The notes beneath the pieces were generated by a model. The model was not told the origin of the DNA. It did not search any database and saw only the letters and a program-made list of their open reading frames with translations. A program made the translations under genes and the position numbers. DNA of 64,000 nucleotides from Candidatus Omnitrophota bacterium. Lineage in GTDB: Bacteria; Hinthialibacterota; Hinthialibacteria; Hinthialibacterales; Hinthialibacteraceae. The stretch is from assembly GCA_013177805.1 (NCBI GenBank), contig JABLXU010000022.1, forward strand, positions 1 to 64,000, written 5' to 3'. Positions 1 to 7,997 of this stretch are shown here, one piece after another (position 1 is the first letter of the stretch; the number at the start of each line of letters is the position of its first letter).

Positions 1-2
1 TT

Positions 3-485
3 GAAATCGCCGGGATGGCCATGCCTACCGCCTCCATGGCCTACCTATACCTGGAAGATGCCAATGGAGCCGCGGCGGAAGAAATGCGGCGTGAAATTCA
101 GGAACTTCAGGCCCACGGCATCGGCGCGGTGGTCACGCTGACAGAGAATCCCTTATCCGGGGAGGCGTTTCAAAACGCGGGCATGAAATACCTCCACATC
201 CCTGTGCCGGATATGACCGCCCCCACTCCCACACAAATCAGGACATTCATTCAATTCGCCCAGGATAACGCCGCCCAAGGCCGGCCGGTGGTGGTGCACT
301 GCATGGGAGGCATGGGCCGGACCGGTACGATGCTGGCCTGCTACCTAGTCTCTAAGGGGATACCACCCCGGGAAGCCATCCAGCGTGTCCGCAAGCAAAA
401 ACCGGGCGCAATCGAGAATCATTGGCAAGAGGAAGCAGTGTATGATTACTTTTCCTCGCTGTCCGAATCCCCTCGTGATGAATAA
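3..485 (+). CDS. DUSP23-like dual-specificity protein phosphatase (5' end outside window)
   Basis: The protein is a cysteine-dependent phosphatase of the dual-specificity/PTP superfamily. The P-loop HCMGGMGRTGT fits HCxxGxxR[ST], with Cys as nucleophile and Arg binding phosphate. The downstream segment (MLACYLVSKG, then a PGAIE stretch) follows the short human DUSP23/VHZ type closely. The general acid Asp probably lies in the PVPDM segment. The reading frame is open to the window edge. Its first visible residues EIAGMAMP match the LAGLALP segment that lies about 15 residues inside DUSP23, so the true start is probably upstream and the ATG at 15 is internal. The substrate is unknown. A weak hairpin (CCCC/GGGG, about 529-545) follows the stop. 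Confidence 0.82.
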   Translation, partial: EIAGMAMPTASMAYLYLEDANGAAAEEMRREIQELQAHGIGAVVTLTENPLSGEAFQNAGMKYLHIPVPDMTAPTPTQIRTFIQFAQDNAAQGRPVVVHCMGGMGRTGTMLACYLVSKGIPPREAIQRVRKQKPGAIENHWQEEAVYDYFSSLSESPRDE

Positions 486-689
486 AGCCGGCCAGATTTC
501 GCCAGTGAAACGGCCAATGAAAATTTACCCCAGAGAGCACCCGGGGTTCATTCATGTTATGCTTTGGAACTCAAACAGGGCTCCCACTTTTTAGCCACTT
601 GGTTTGCGTTCCCTCCCGAAACATGGTAAAAACGAATCTATTCTCCTTCCTGGAATAAAATTAGGTAAAAAAAAGATCAGGTAAAAACT

Positions 690-1619
690 ATGCGGGCCAA
701 GATCCTATTTCTCCCTTTTCTTTTAGTGGTTGCGTTTGTGATCTCCCCATTTTCCAGCCGGTGTTCCGAGAGTGTATCCAAACCTCAGCCAGTGCGGGCG
801 GAAGTCAAAACGGATCGTGTATCCGTCTGGGTGGGTGACACCTTGTTCACGGAATATAAGTTCGATGTCAGCCTGAAATACCCCTATTTCTTCCCAGTCA
901 ATGGCCCTAGCACTGGATGGAGCATCACGACGGAATCCTCCGAACCATATCCGCATCACCACTCGCTCTTTTTCGGCTGTGACCGGGTGAACGGCGGCAA
1001 CTACTGGCAGGAAACCAATGACCGCGGCCAAATCGTTTCCCAGGAAATTCAGTTAATTAACACGGAACCTGACCGTGTGCGATTTCATAACCTCTGCGTT
1101 TGGCAACGGCCGGGCGCGCCCAGTCCCTTCAAAGATCTGCGGATCATTACGATCACCGCGCCGTCAGCGGATCTCCGTTTCATCGATTTCGAGATTACAC
1201 TTACCGCGTTGGCCGATGTGCAAATCGAACAAAACAATCATTCCCTCTTTGCCGCCCGCATGGTTCCTGAACTTTGCGTTCTTCAAGGTGGTATTCTCCA
1301 AAATGCCGAAGGCCTGACTGGTGAAAAGGCAACCTTTGGTATCCCCTCTCCCTGGTGTGATTATTGGGGAGAGCGCGATGGAAAAACTGAAGGATTGGCG
1401 ATTTTTTCTCACCCTGGCAATTCCTGGCATCCACCCCGCTGGTTCACCCGCGATTACGGTTTTTTCTCACCCACCCCGATGTATTGGCTGGAAAATGGTT
1501 TGTTCCAAATGAAAAAAGAAGAGACCTTGCGGCTCCGGTACCGCGTCGTGGTGCATGCGGGAGATACCCAAACCGCTGGTATCGCGGATTTGTATGAATT
1601 TTGGGTTAAGCAGCCGTGA
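690..1619 (+). CDS. Secreted DUF6807 (PmoA-like) family protein
   Basis: 309 residues with an N-terminal signal peptide (hydrophobic core about residues 4-20). The conserved PHHHSLFFG motif (about residues 88-96), followed by DRVNGGNYW, is the hallmark of the DUF6807/'methane oxygenase PmoA' family. Despite that name the family is not part of methane monooxygenase; it is a beta-rich protein found near glycan-degradation genes in Planctomycetes, Bacteroidetes and Verrucomicrobia. Its biochemical role is not established. The stop overlaps the GTG start of the next gene by 4 bases (GTGA), so the two are probably translationally coupled. An AGGT element lies about 7 bases before the ATG. No terminator lies between the two genes. 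Confidence 0.72.
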   Translation: MRAKILFLPFLLVVAFVISPFSSRCSESVSKPQPVRAEVKTDRVSVWVGDTLFTEYKFDVSLKYPYFFPVNGPSTGWSITTESSEPYPHHHSLFFGCDRVNGGNYWQETNDRGQIVSQEIQLINTEPDRVRFHNLCVWQRPGAPSPFKDLRIITITAPSADLRFIDFEITLTALADVQIEQNNHSLFAARMVPELCVLQGGILQNAEGLTGEKATFGIPSPWCDYWGERDGKTEGLAIFSHPGNSWHPPRWFTRDYGFFSPTPMYWLENGLFQMKKEETLRLRYRVVVHAGDTQTAGIADLYEFWVKQP

Positions 1620-3580
1620 ACCATGCGCTGTCCCTGACGCTTGTAGCGGGTTTCCTTTTACTGGTTTATGGAGCCACGCTTTATCCCACTCACGGTGGAG
1701 GACTTGATTCAGCGGAATTTCAAATCGCTGGAAAAATCTTAGGGGTCACACACCCCACGGGATATCCGCTGTACTGCCTCACCGGACGGTTGATTGCCTC
1801 TTTGCCCTTTTCCACCCTGGCGGTCCGCGTAACGCTATTTTCTACTTTGACCATGATCCTGGCGCTGGTGTTGCTGTTGGAAACCGCCCGCCGGATAACC
1901 GGTTCAACCTGGATGGCCGTCTTTGCCGTGCTCCTGCTCGCATTTTCACCTCCCGCATGGAACACGGCTACCATCGCCGAAGTGTATGCCTTGCATTTAC
2001 TATTCGTTAGTACTTTGTTTTTATTTTACTTAAGTTATATCACCGAAGAAACGACTTTGAACGGGATACGGCTGGCGTTTACCCTGGGTTTGGCTTTGAC
2101 ACATCACCTCGCGGCCATATTTGTATTGATTGGAATTTTGTTATCGGAAATACCGCGCCGATTGGGACGGACCAAACAACGGATCTGCTTCTCTCTCTTC
2201 TTAAGGCACGGATTCATATTTCTCATACCGGTCACACTTCTAGCCTATGTGCCTCTGCGAGTGGCTAACGGGGCTTATTCTTTTGACTTATACCAATTCA
2301 ACTCGATTACCGATTATGTTTGGTACTATTTGGGAGGCGAAAATCCCCGGCTGCTAAATCTGAATCCCGTGAGTTTTATCCAAAATCAATTCTTTCAGGG
2401 GGTAGTTTTTTTTCTCGAGCAATGGGGTGTGTTTCCGGCGGTACTCACCATCCTGGGTGGTGTGGGACTTGTGCACGCCCGCCATCCCCTCGCGCCCCTG
2501 TTGATCTGGATATTCCTGGCGCATATTGGTTTGGCCGGCATATGGACTGTAGCGGACCGGGACGCCATTTTGCTCCCTGGCTTACTCAGTGCGGCCTTGT
2601 TTTTGGCTTATGGTTTGGAAGAGATTTTTCGGCAAGTGAAAAAAGGGGCATTAAGTTCTGTTGCCGCTTATTGTGTTGTCGCAGTATTATTCATCACGGG
2701 AGCCATTAACGCGCGATGCGCTGGATCGGTCATTCTGGACCGCAACCAGATCCTCGATGGCGCTTTTTTGGCGCGGGTTTATGAGGCATTGCCTTCCAAA
2801 GCGGTTATTTGCACTGCCTTTTGGGAACGGGTGAATCTGTTCCAATATATCCTTCATGCCGGAGAATTTCCCGATAAAGAGATCCATGTTTACCGGTGGA
2901 ATGATCCCCGCGCGCAAGCCGGCCTGGCTGAAATTCAGCACTATTTGGCCGGAACTTCGTCCTTCGGGTATGACCACCTCCCCCCGGATCCCTCCCGGCG
3001 TTTCTTTTTCGTGGATGCTCCGGCCGATCTTCCACCACCCGGACCGTTTAGGTTCGTCCCGGTACAAATAACGGAGACACTTTCAATTTTTGAACTCCGA
3101 ATCAATCCGATTTTGTCTAAGCCGGAAAATCCGCAATCCCTACCTGCTGCCGGACTGATCTCTCAATCAGCAGACACCTGGAAGGTCTTGACCTGGGCTT
3201 GGCACGAACCCGTAGCCAACCAAACGATAACCGGCCGCCCTTTGATTATCCAAACCCGAATCTATTCCACTGGTATTGGGGCCCACGCAGGTTCCAGCCT
3301 GTGCTTTAAAGTCCCGCTCAACGCTGTTCGATTCGAGGCCGATGTGGGCCCTTCCGGAGAGTTGCCCGCGGGATCTCCGGTTTCGATTGTTTTCCAAATC
3401 AAGGCTGAAGACCGGATTCTGGTCCGAAGTCCGGTGTTGCGGTGGGATTCACCTCCGTACCGATTGGAGTGTCCCGTGCAAGGAGAGTCAGAGATCATTC
3501 TGGAGATCGATGGCACCGAGGATGGATTACGCGCGGACCATGCCGTAGTGGGGGAGCCGGTTTTTTGGATTGAAAAATGA
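1616..3580 (+). CDS. DUF2723 polytopic membrane protein with C-terminal NPCBM-like domain
   Basis: 654 residues. The first transmembrane helix is followed by GGGLDSAEFQ and THPTGYPLY (about residues 27-53), the signature of the DUF2723/TMEM260 family of GT-C-fold glycosyltransferase-like membrane proteins; the Asp after the first helix is the expected catalytic acid. About ten hydrophobic segments run to roughly residue 370, then comes a soluble part. The last 130 residues (WHEP, IGAHAGSSLCFKVP, EIILEIDGT, ADHAVVGEPVFW) resemble an NPCBM/NEW2 carbohydrate-binding domain. The GTG start overlaps the upstream DUF6807 stop. The likely role is transfer of a lipid-linked sugar to an exported target. 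The fusion of DUF2723 to NPCBM is inferred from the motifs and should be confirmed by profile search. Confidence 0.7.
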   Translation: MNHALSLTLVAGFLLLVYGATLYPTHGGGLDSAEFQIAGKILGVTHPTGYPLYCLTGRLIASLPFSTLAVRVTLFSTLTMILALVLLLETARRITGSTWMAVFAVLLLAFSPPAWNTATIAEVYALHLLFVSTLFLFYLSYITEETTLNGIRLAFTLGLALTHHLAAIFVLIGILLSEIPRRLGRTKQRICFSLFLRHGFIFLIPVTLLAYVPLRVANGAYSFDLYQFNSITDYVWYYLGGENPRLLNLNPVSFIQNQFFQGVVFFLEQWGVFPAVLTILGGVGLVHARHPLAPLLIWIFLAHIGLAGIWTVADRDAILLPGLLSAALFLAYGLEEIFRQVKKGALSSVAAYCVVAVLFITGAINARCAGSVILDRNQILDGAFLARVYEALPSKAVICTAFWERVNLFQYILHAGEFPDKEIHVYRWNDPRAQAGLAEIQHYLAGTSSFGYDHLPPDPSRRFFFVDAPADLPPPGPFRFVPVQITETLSIFELRINPILSKPENPQSLPAAGLISQSADTWKVLTWAWHEPVANQTITGRPLIIQTRIYSTGIGAHAGSSLCFKVPLNAVRFEADVGPSGELPAGSPVSIVFQIKAEDRILVRSPVLRWDSPPYRLECPVQGESEIILEIDGTEDGLRADHAVVGEPVFWIEK

Positions 3581-3605
3581 CTACGAATTCAGGAGGAGAT
3601 GCGCC

Positions 3606-3629
3606 GGGGCGGGGATTGCTCCCCGCCCC
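3606..3629. terminator. GC-rich hairpin between convergent genes
   Basis: A perfect 10-bp stem (GGGGCGGGGA / TCCCCGCCCC) with a 4-base loop lies 26 bases past the DUF2723 stop and 70 bases past the convergent hsp20 stop. It has no good T-run on either side, so it is a stable structure that may block or protect transcripts rather than a textbook intrinsic terminator. Confidence 0.45.
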
Positions 3630-3699
3630 TGTAAGTGTTAGGCTCCTGGCAAACCTCCCGGAGTGAAACTCCACAGGGCAGGCCCGAAGGCGAGAAGTG

Positions 3700-4173
3700 T
3701 CAGCTGATGTTGACCTTGATCAGCTTCCGGCGGGCGGATTCGGCTTTGGGCAGAGTGATCTTCAAGACGCCGTTTTTGTATTCCGCGTTGGCATTGTTCG
3801 CGTCGATCTCGCACGGAAGTTGAATAGTCCGGCTGAAGCGGCCGTACGAGCACTCCACCCGGTGATAGTTGCGGTCTTTTTCTTCTTTTTCCTGCTTCTT
3901 TTCACCGCGCAGAATCAGATGATCCTGTTCGAGTTCGATGGAGAAATCATCCTTCTCCAGCCCGGGGATTTCCGCCCGGATAATGATCTCTTTATCCGTT
4001 TCCTCCATATCCACAGCAGGGGAAGCCATGACTTCCGGAAATGTGTCCAGCATCCGGAAAGGATCCCACGTCTCGTTCCACATCCGGCTGAATAAGCTGC
4101 CAGGAGTCCAGCGGGTAAAGAACCGGTCGAACAGATCCAAAGGTTGTGAGTAGGTTTTGGGCACCAGTTTCAT
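3700..4173 (-). CDS. Small heat shock protein, Hsp20 family (third of three)
   Basis: An ATP-independent holdase that binds unfolding proteins. The alpha-crystallin domain spans about residues 50-157, ending in the NGVLKITLPKAE motif (G-x-L consensus). The charged stretch KKQEKEEKDR lies in the domain's loop region. The start is taken at the ATG at 4173, which has AAAGGAG 8 bases upstream; the GTG and ATG at 4182 and 4179 sit too close to that site. It is the last gene of a minus-strand run of three hsp20 genes, and the three proteins differ clearly from one another. Confidence 0.9.
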   Translation of the reverse strand: MKLVPKTYSQPLDLFDRFFTRWTPGSLFSRMWNETWDPFRMLDTFPEVMASPAVDMEETDKEIIIRAEIPGLEKDDFSIELEQDHLILRGEKKQEKEEKDRNYHRVECSYGRFSRTIQLPCEIDANNANAEYKNGVLKITLPKAESARRKLIKVNIS

Positions 4174-4239
4174 GATCATCACTCCTTTCTCTGTCTATCC
4201 GGATCCATGCGGATTGAACGACAGCGTATCGTGCGGTGT

Positions 4240-4641
4240 TTATTCGCTGATTTTCACTTCGACCTTTTTCGGCTTGGCCTGTTCCGCCTTGGGCAGGCGC
4301 AAGGTCAGCACGCCATTGTTCAGATCGGCCGTAATGTGTTCGATATCAATCTGTTCGGAGATTTCGAACTGGCGGAAGAAATTCACGAATTCAAATTCCC
4401 GGTAGACCAAGTCTCCCGGCGCTTCGTTTTGAGCGGCCGCCTGGAGCGTGAGGATTCCATTTTCCACGCTCACGGAAATTGAATCCTTATGGGCCCCGGG
4501 CAGATCGGCAACCACCACCAGTTGATCATCCTCCTCGTAAATATCCACGGGGGGGGCGACATAGCGGGCCTCCGACCGGGTAGTCTCTTGCGTTTTCTGA
4601 AGATCGGTTTCTTGATTCATGGGAACAGTCTTCTCCGCCAT
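4240..4641 (-). CDS. Small heat shock protein, Hsp20 family (second of three)
   Basis: 133 residues. After a short polar N-terminus the alpha-crystallin domain begins at about residue 28 (PPVDIYEED) and contains VVADLPGAHKDSISV and the terminal NGVLTLRLPKAE motif. The N-terminal arm is much shorter than in its two neighbours, which usually affects oligomer size. GGAGGTGA lies 6 bases before the ATG. It lies 67 bp from the third gene and 70 bp from the first, so the three are probably one transcript. Confidence 0.9.
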   Translation of the reverse strand: MAEKTVPMNQETDLQKTQETTRSEARYVAPPVDIYEEDDQLVVVADLPGAHKDSISVSVENGILTLQAAAQNEAPGDLVYREFEFVNFFRQFEISEQIDIEHITADLNNGVLTLRLPKAEQAKPKKVEVKISE

Positions 4642-4710
4642 GATCGTTCACCTCCATTCGTGAGATGATGTGCATTCACAATGCCAGGGAAATGGAATCC
4701 CGATCCCGCT

Positions 4711-5178
4711 TCAATTGCTGGCTACTTTCACTTCGATGGCCTTGGGCCGGGCTTTTTCGGATTTGGGTAACTTGACCAGCAAAATTCCCCGTTTATATTC
4801 CGCCTCGACCTGGTTGACATCCACTTCCGTAGGCAGTTCCACGGTGCGGACAAAACGGCCGGCAGAACGCTCACTGCGATGAATCCGTTCCGGCTTGATA
4901 TTGCCGTTTACTGCTGTTTTTTCACCGCTGAGGGTAAGCACGTTGTTGACCAGGCTCACCTCTAACTTTTGAGGATCGATTCCAGGCGCCAGGGCCTCAA
5001 CATACACGGTATGCGCATCGTCATAGATGTTGATGCGCGGATAGCGCCGCGCTTCCTGGCCTGGAAGAAACGCCAACGGCCAACGGGTGGTCCACGGCCG
5101 GTTCAACGTGGCATCGAAGATCCGGTCGATTTCTCTGCGCAGTTGTTCCATTTCGTTCCAGGTTTTCCAGTAATTCAT
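4711..5178 (-). CDS. Small heat shock protein, Hsp20 family (first of three)
   Basis: A holdase chaperone. An amphipathic N-terminal arm (MEQLRREIDRIFD) is followed by an alpha-crystallin domain from about residue 45 (PRINIYDDAHTVYVEALAPG) to the end, with the RGILLVKLPKSEKA motif. The ATG at 5178 is preferred over an in-frame GTG at 5187, because GGAGGTGA (5185-5192) is correctly spaced only for the ATG. It is the promoter-proximal member of the cluster. I see no CIRCE element (TTAGCACTC inverted repeat) upstream and no convincing sigma-32 promoter. Confidence 0.9.
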   Translation of the reverse strand: MNYWKTWNEMEQLRREIDRIFDATLNRPWTTRWPLAFLPGQEARRYPRINIYDDAHTVYVEALAPGIDPQKLEVSLVNNVLTLSGEKTAVNGNIKPERIHRSERSAGRFVRTVELPTEVDVNQVEAEYKRGILLVKLPKSEKARPKAIEVKVASN

Positions 5179-5560
5179 GATCTTCACCTCCCATGCATGA
5201 GGATCTGATTGTGGTGTCTTTGAATTCCTTGGTGCTGCTTGATTTACTGCTGTTTACGCTTGCGGTCATATGCACTAACAATTTTGATGCCAAGTACATA
5301 TATCATTATAAATCAGTAACTTATATCAAAATTGCCTGTGATTTCAAATGTGCCGTTTTGGCGCGCATGGCAGTTTGGTTGTATAAAATGAATCCGACCA
5401 CTCTGAATCCAACCCCATCCCACGTGCTTCTGGCAGGAAAATATGAACTCCCTTCTTTTCTTAAGTTGACTTTGTTTATCTATTTAATCGAGTATATAAT
5501 AATTCAGATACGCTGTTTTCGTGGTGAGTATCATGCTACCCGGACCCGAAGAGGATCCCG
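5179..5560. other. AT-rich divergent intergenic region
   Basis: About 380 bp separate the hsp20 cluster (minus) from the cytochrome gene (plus). The region is markedly richer in A and T than its flanks and must hold promoters for both directions. On the minus strand a TATAAT hexamer (5305-5310) lies about 125 bases before the hsp20 ATG but has no good -35. On the plus strand a TATAAT box precedes the cytochrome gene and is listed separately. No convincing ORF is present. Confidence 0.5.
5472..5500 (+). promoter_or_regulatory. Possible sigma-70 promoter for the DUF1549/DUF1553 gene
   Basis: TTGTTT (5472-5477), a 17-base spacer and a perfect TATAAT (5495-5500) lie 60 bases upstream of the ATG at 5561. 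The -35 matches the consensus only at TTG. A better -35-like TTGACT at 5466 is too far away (23 bases). Confidence 0.4.
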
Positions 5561-7972
5561 ATGTCTAAACATTCAATCCTATTAGCTCCATATTTGTTTA
5601 TACTTAATACTGTTCTCTTCATCTTGGTTCATCATGGTACAGCCCAAGATTCTTTCCTGCCCTTGAATCATCTTCCACCTCCTGCCAGCCGGATCATTGA
5701 TTTCCAAAAAGACGTAAAACCCCTCTTGGAGCGTAGTTGCCTTCAATGCCACGGTGAAACATTGAAAATGGGTGATTTTCTTCTCACTTCGCGGGAATCG
5801 ATGATCCAAGGGGGGAGTTTGGGACCAGCGCTGGTTCCAGGGGACAGCCGCAAGAGTTTGTTGATCCAACTTGTATCGGGATTGATTCCCGATAAATTTA
5901 TGCCGCTATCCGGTGACAAGCTGACACCGGAGGAAATCGGCGTTCTTCGTGCCTGGATCGACCAGGGCGCAGCCTGGGAGGAAGGCTTGGTCCTGGGCGC
6001 CACCGCGGGCGCGGGAACATCCAAACTCGAGCTCCACCCACCCCGCTTGCCTGATCCCCGCTTCGAGGCGGAGTTCTCAAATCCTATTGATTTATTATTG
6101 CGCGATTATTATCACAAACATCAAATTGACACTGGTACGGTGGTGGATGACCGGATCTTCGCCCGGCGGGTGTACCTGGACGTGATCGGCCTGCTTCCTG
6201 CGCCAGAGGAGTTGGCCGACTTTGTGAATGACCAGCGGCCGGACAAGCGCGAACGCCTGGTGCGGAAGTTGCTGCTTGACAACCGGCGCTACGCCGAACA
6301 TTGGATGACCTTTTGGAATGACCTGCTGCGCAATGAAAACCGGGGCACGGGATTCATTGACGGTGGCCGTCAAGCCATTTCACGGTGGTTGTACCAGTCC
6401 CTAGAAGAAAACAAGCCGTTTGATGTCATGGTGGCTGAACTGATCGATCCCGTGAGCGGTTCGGAGGGCTTCATCAAGGGGATCCTCTGGCGGGGAGTGG
6501 TGAACGCCAGCCAGACCCCGGAAATGCAAGCCGCCCAAAACCTCTCGCAGGCGTTCCTGGGGATCAACCTGAAATGCGCCTCGTGCCATGACAGTTTCAT
6601 CAACCAATGGAAACTCAAGGATGCCTATGGGCTGGCAAGCGTATTTTCCGAACAGCCGCTAGAAATGGTCCGCTGCGATGTTCCCCAGGGCATCACCGCG
6701 CCGGTGAAGTTTTTGTATCCCGAGTTGGGAGAAATCGATCCGGACTCAACTCTTCCCGAACGCCGAAAACAACTCGCCTACATCTTCACCCGGAAAGAAA
6801 ACGGCCGCTTCGCCCGGACTTTCGTTAACCGACTCTGGGCGCAATGTTTCGGCCGGGGGATCGTGGAACCAGTCGACGATATGGACGCCCCGCCCTGGAA
6901 CGCCGAACTCCTGGAATGGCTCGCCTACGATTTCGCGAAGAACGATTTCGATATCAAGCGTACCATCCGTTTGATTCTTACCTCCCAAGCGTATCAGCTC
7001 CACGCTGTGGATTTCGACGCCAATGACAAAACCTTCGTGTTCCAAGGGCCGATCGTCCGCCGCATGACCGCCGAGCAGTTCTCCGATGCGGTTGCCACCC
7101 TCACCGGGACCTGGCCGCCCGCGCCGCACTATTTTTTTCAAACAGAAGGCCGCAGCCCGGCGCCCCAGCATTTTCTGGATCATAAATTTTTGCGTTATGT
7201 CAGCGGCCGGATCCGCTCGGGCACCGTGGCCATAGAAGCGGACATCCGCGGAGCTTCGATTCTCCGTCTGGCCGCCACCGACAACCAGGACGGCCGCTTG
7301 CCAGCCCGGGTACTCTGGGGAGATCCCATACTCACCGGGCCAGAAGGGGAATTGGATCTGACCACCTTGTCCCTAAAAAACGCCGTCACGGCCGACGCGG
7401 CTTTCCCCAAAACGCTGAACTCCTCCATTGAACTGCCTGACGATATCAAGGCAGTCCTGTCACGGGGCTGGGTGACGCACAGCCAATCGGCGCTTACGTT
7501 CGAAATTCCCGAGGGTTACACGTCATTCCAATGCGTGGGAGTTTTGCTGGAAAAGCCAGAAGATCTTCAGATCGGTTTTGACGCAAAATTCTATGTTCTA
7601 ACCGGCGAAGACAATATCCGGGCCTCCTTGGCCGATTCCAATCCCTTGATGCAAGCCCTGGGACGCCCGAACCGCGAGCAGGTCATCACCCGCCGCGACT
7701 CGCAGGCCACCACCCTGCAAGCCCTCGAACTGAGTAATGGCATCACCCTGCACCGGATCCTCAAGCAAGGGGCGCGAAACTGGCTGAAAGAGGTATCCGA
7801 TTCATCCACACTCATGGTTTCCCGAATTTTTCAAAAAGCGCTGGGACGCAATCCCGCTCCGGCGGAACTGGAAGTTGCGCAAGCGGTTCTCGGCGGCGAA
7901 GCCAATCCCGAAGGCGTGGAAGATCTGTTATGGATCATTGCCATGAAACCGGAATTTCAATTGATCTATTAA
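5561..7972 (+). CDS. Exported di-heme cytochrome c with DUF1549 and DUF1553 domains
   Basis: 803 residues with a signal peptide. Residues about 45-140 form a planctomycete-type cytochrome c domain (PSCyt1): heme motif C60-LQ-C63-H64, then KLTPEEIGVLRAWIDQGA. DUF1549 follows from about residue 170 and contains a second heme-type motif, CASCH (about residue 340). The C-terminal part, with ENGRFARTFVNRLWAQCFGRGIVEP and the later RRDSQATTLQALELSNG segment, is DUF1553. This architecture is characteristic of Planctomycetes, Verrucomicrobia and relatives, where it nearly always pairs with a DUF1501 gene, as it does here (the next gene starts 25 bases on). A periplasmic redox function is likely; the substrate is unknown. 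The NREQVITRRDSQATT segment is typical of the family. Confidence 0.88.
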   Translation: MSKHSILLAPYLFILNTVLFILVHHGTAQDSFLPLNHLPPPASRIIDFQKDVKPLLERSCLQCHGETLKMGDFLLTSRESMIQGGSLGPALVPGDSRKSLLIQLVSGLIPDKFMPLSGDKLTPEEIGVLRAWIDQGAAWEEGLVLGATAGAGTSKLELHPPRLPDPRFEAEFSNPIDLLLRDYYHKHQIDTGTVVDDRIFARRVYLDVIGLLPAPEELADFVNDQRPDKRERLVRKLLLDNRRYAEHWMTFWNDLLRNENRGTGFIDGGRQAISRWLYQSLEENKPFDVMVAELIDPVSGSEGFIKGILWRGVVNASQTPEMQAAQNLSQAFLGINLKCASCHDSFINQWKLKDAYGLASVFSEQPLEMVRCDVPQGITAPVKFLYPELGEIDPDSTLPERRKQLAYIFTRKENGRFARTFVNRLWAQCFGRGIVEPVDDMDAPPWNAELLEWLAYDFAKNDFDIKRTIRLILTSQAYQLHAVDFDANDKTFVFQGPIVRRMTAEQFSDAVATLTGTWPPAPHYFFQTEGRSPAPQHFLDHKFLRYVSGRIRSGTVAIEADIRGASILRLAATDNQDGRLPARVLWGDPILTGPEGELDLTTLSLKNAVTADAAFPKTLNSSIELPDDIKAVLSRGWVTHSQSALTFEIPEGYTSFQCVGVLLEKPEDLQIGFDAKFYVLTGEDNIRASLADSNPLMQALGRPNREQVITRRDSQATTLQALELSNGITLHRILKQGARNWLKEVSDSSTLMVSRIFQKALGRNPAPAELEVAQAVLGGEANPEGVEDLLWIIAMKPEFQLIY

Positions 7973-7997
7973 GAGGCTTATGGATCGAGGTGGAATC

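Noticed and set aside
5305-5310. TATAAT as hsp20 promoter
   Set aside because: No -35 at a workable distance (the nearest TTGATA leaves 13 bases). Mentioned only within the intergenic entry.
5193-5585. 130-codon frame in the AT-rich region upstream of the cytochrome gene
   Set aside because: It overlaps the promoter region and the start of the cytochrome gene, and has no ribosome site or recognisable product.
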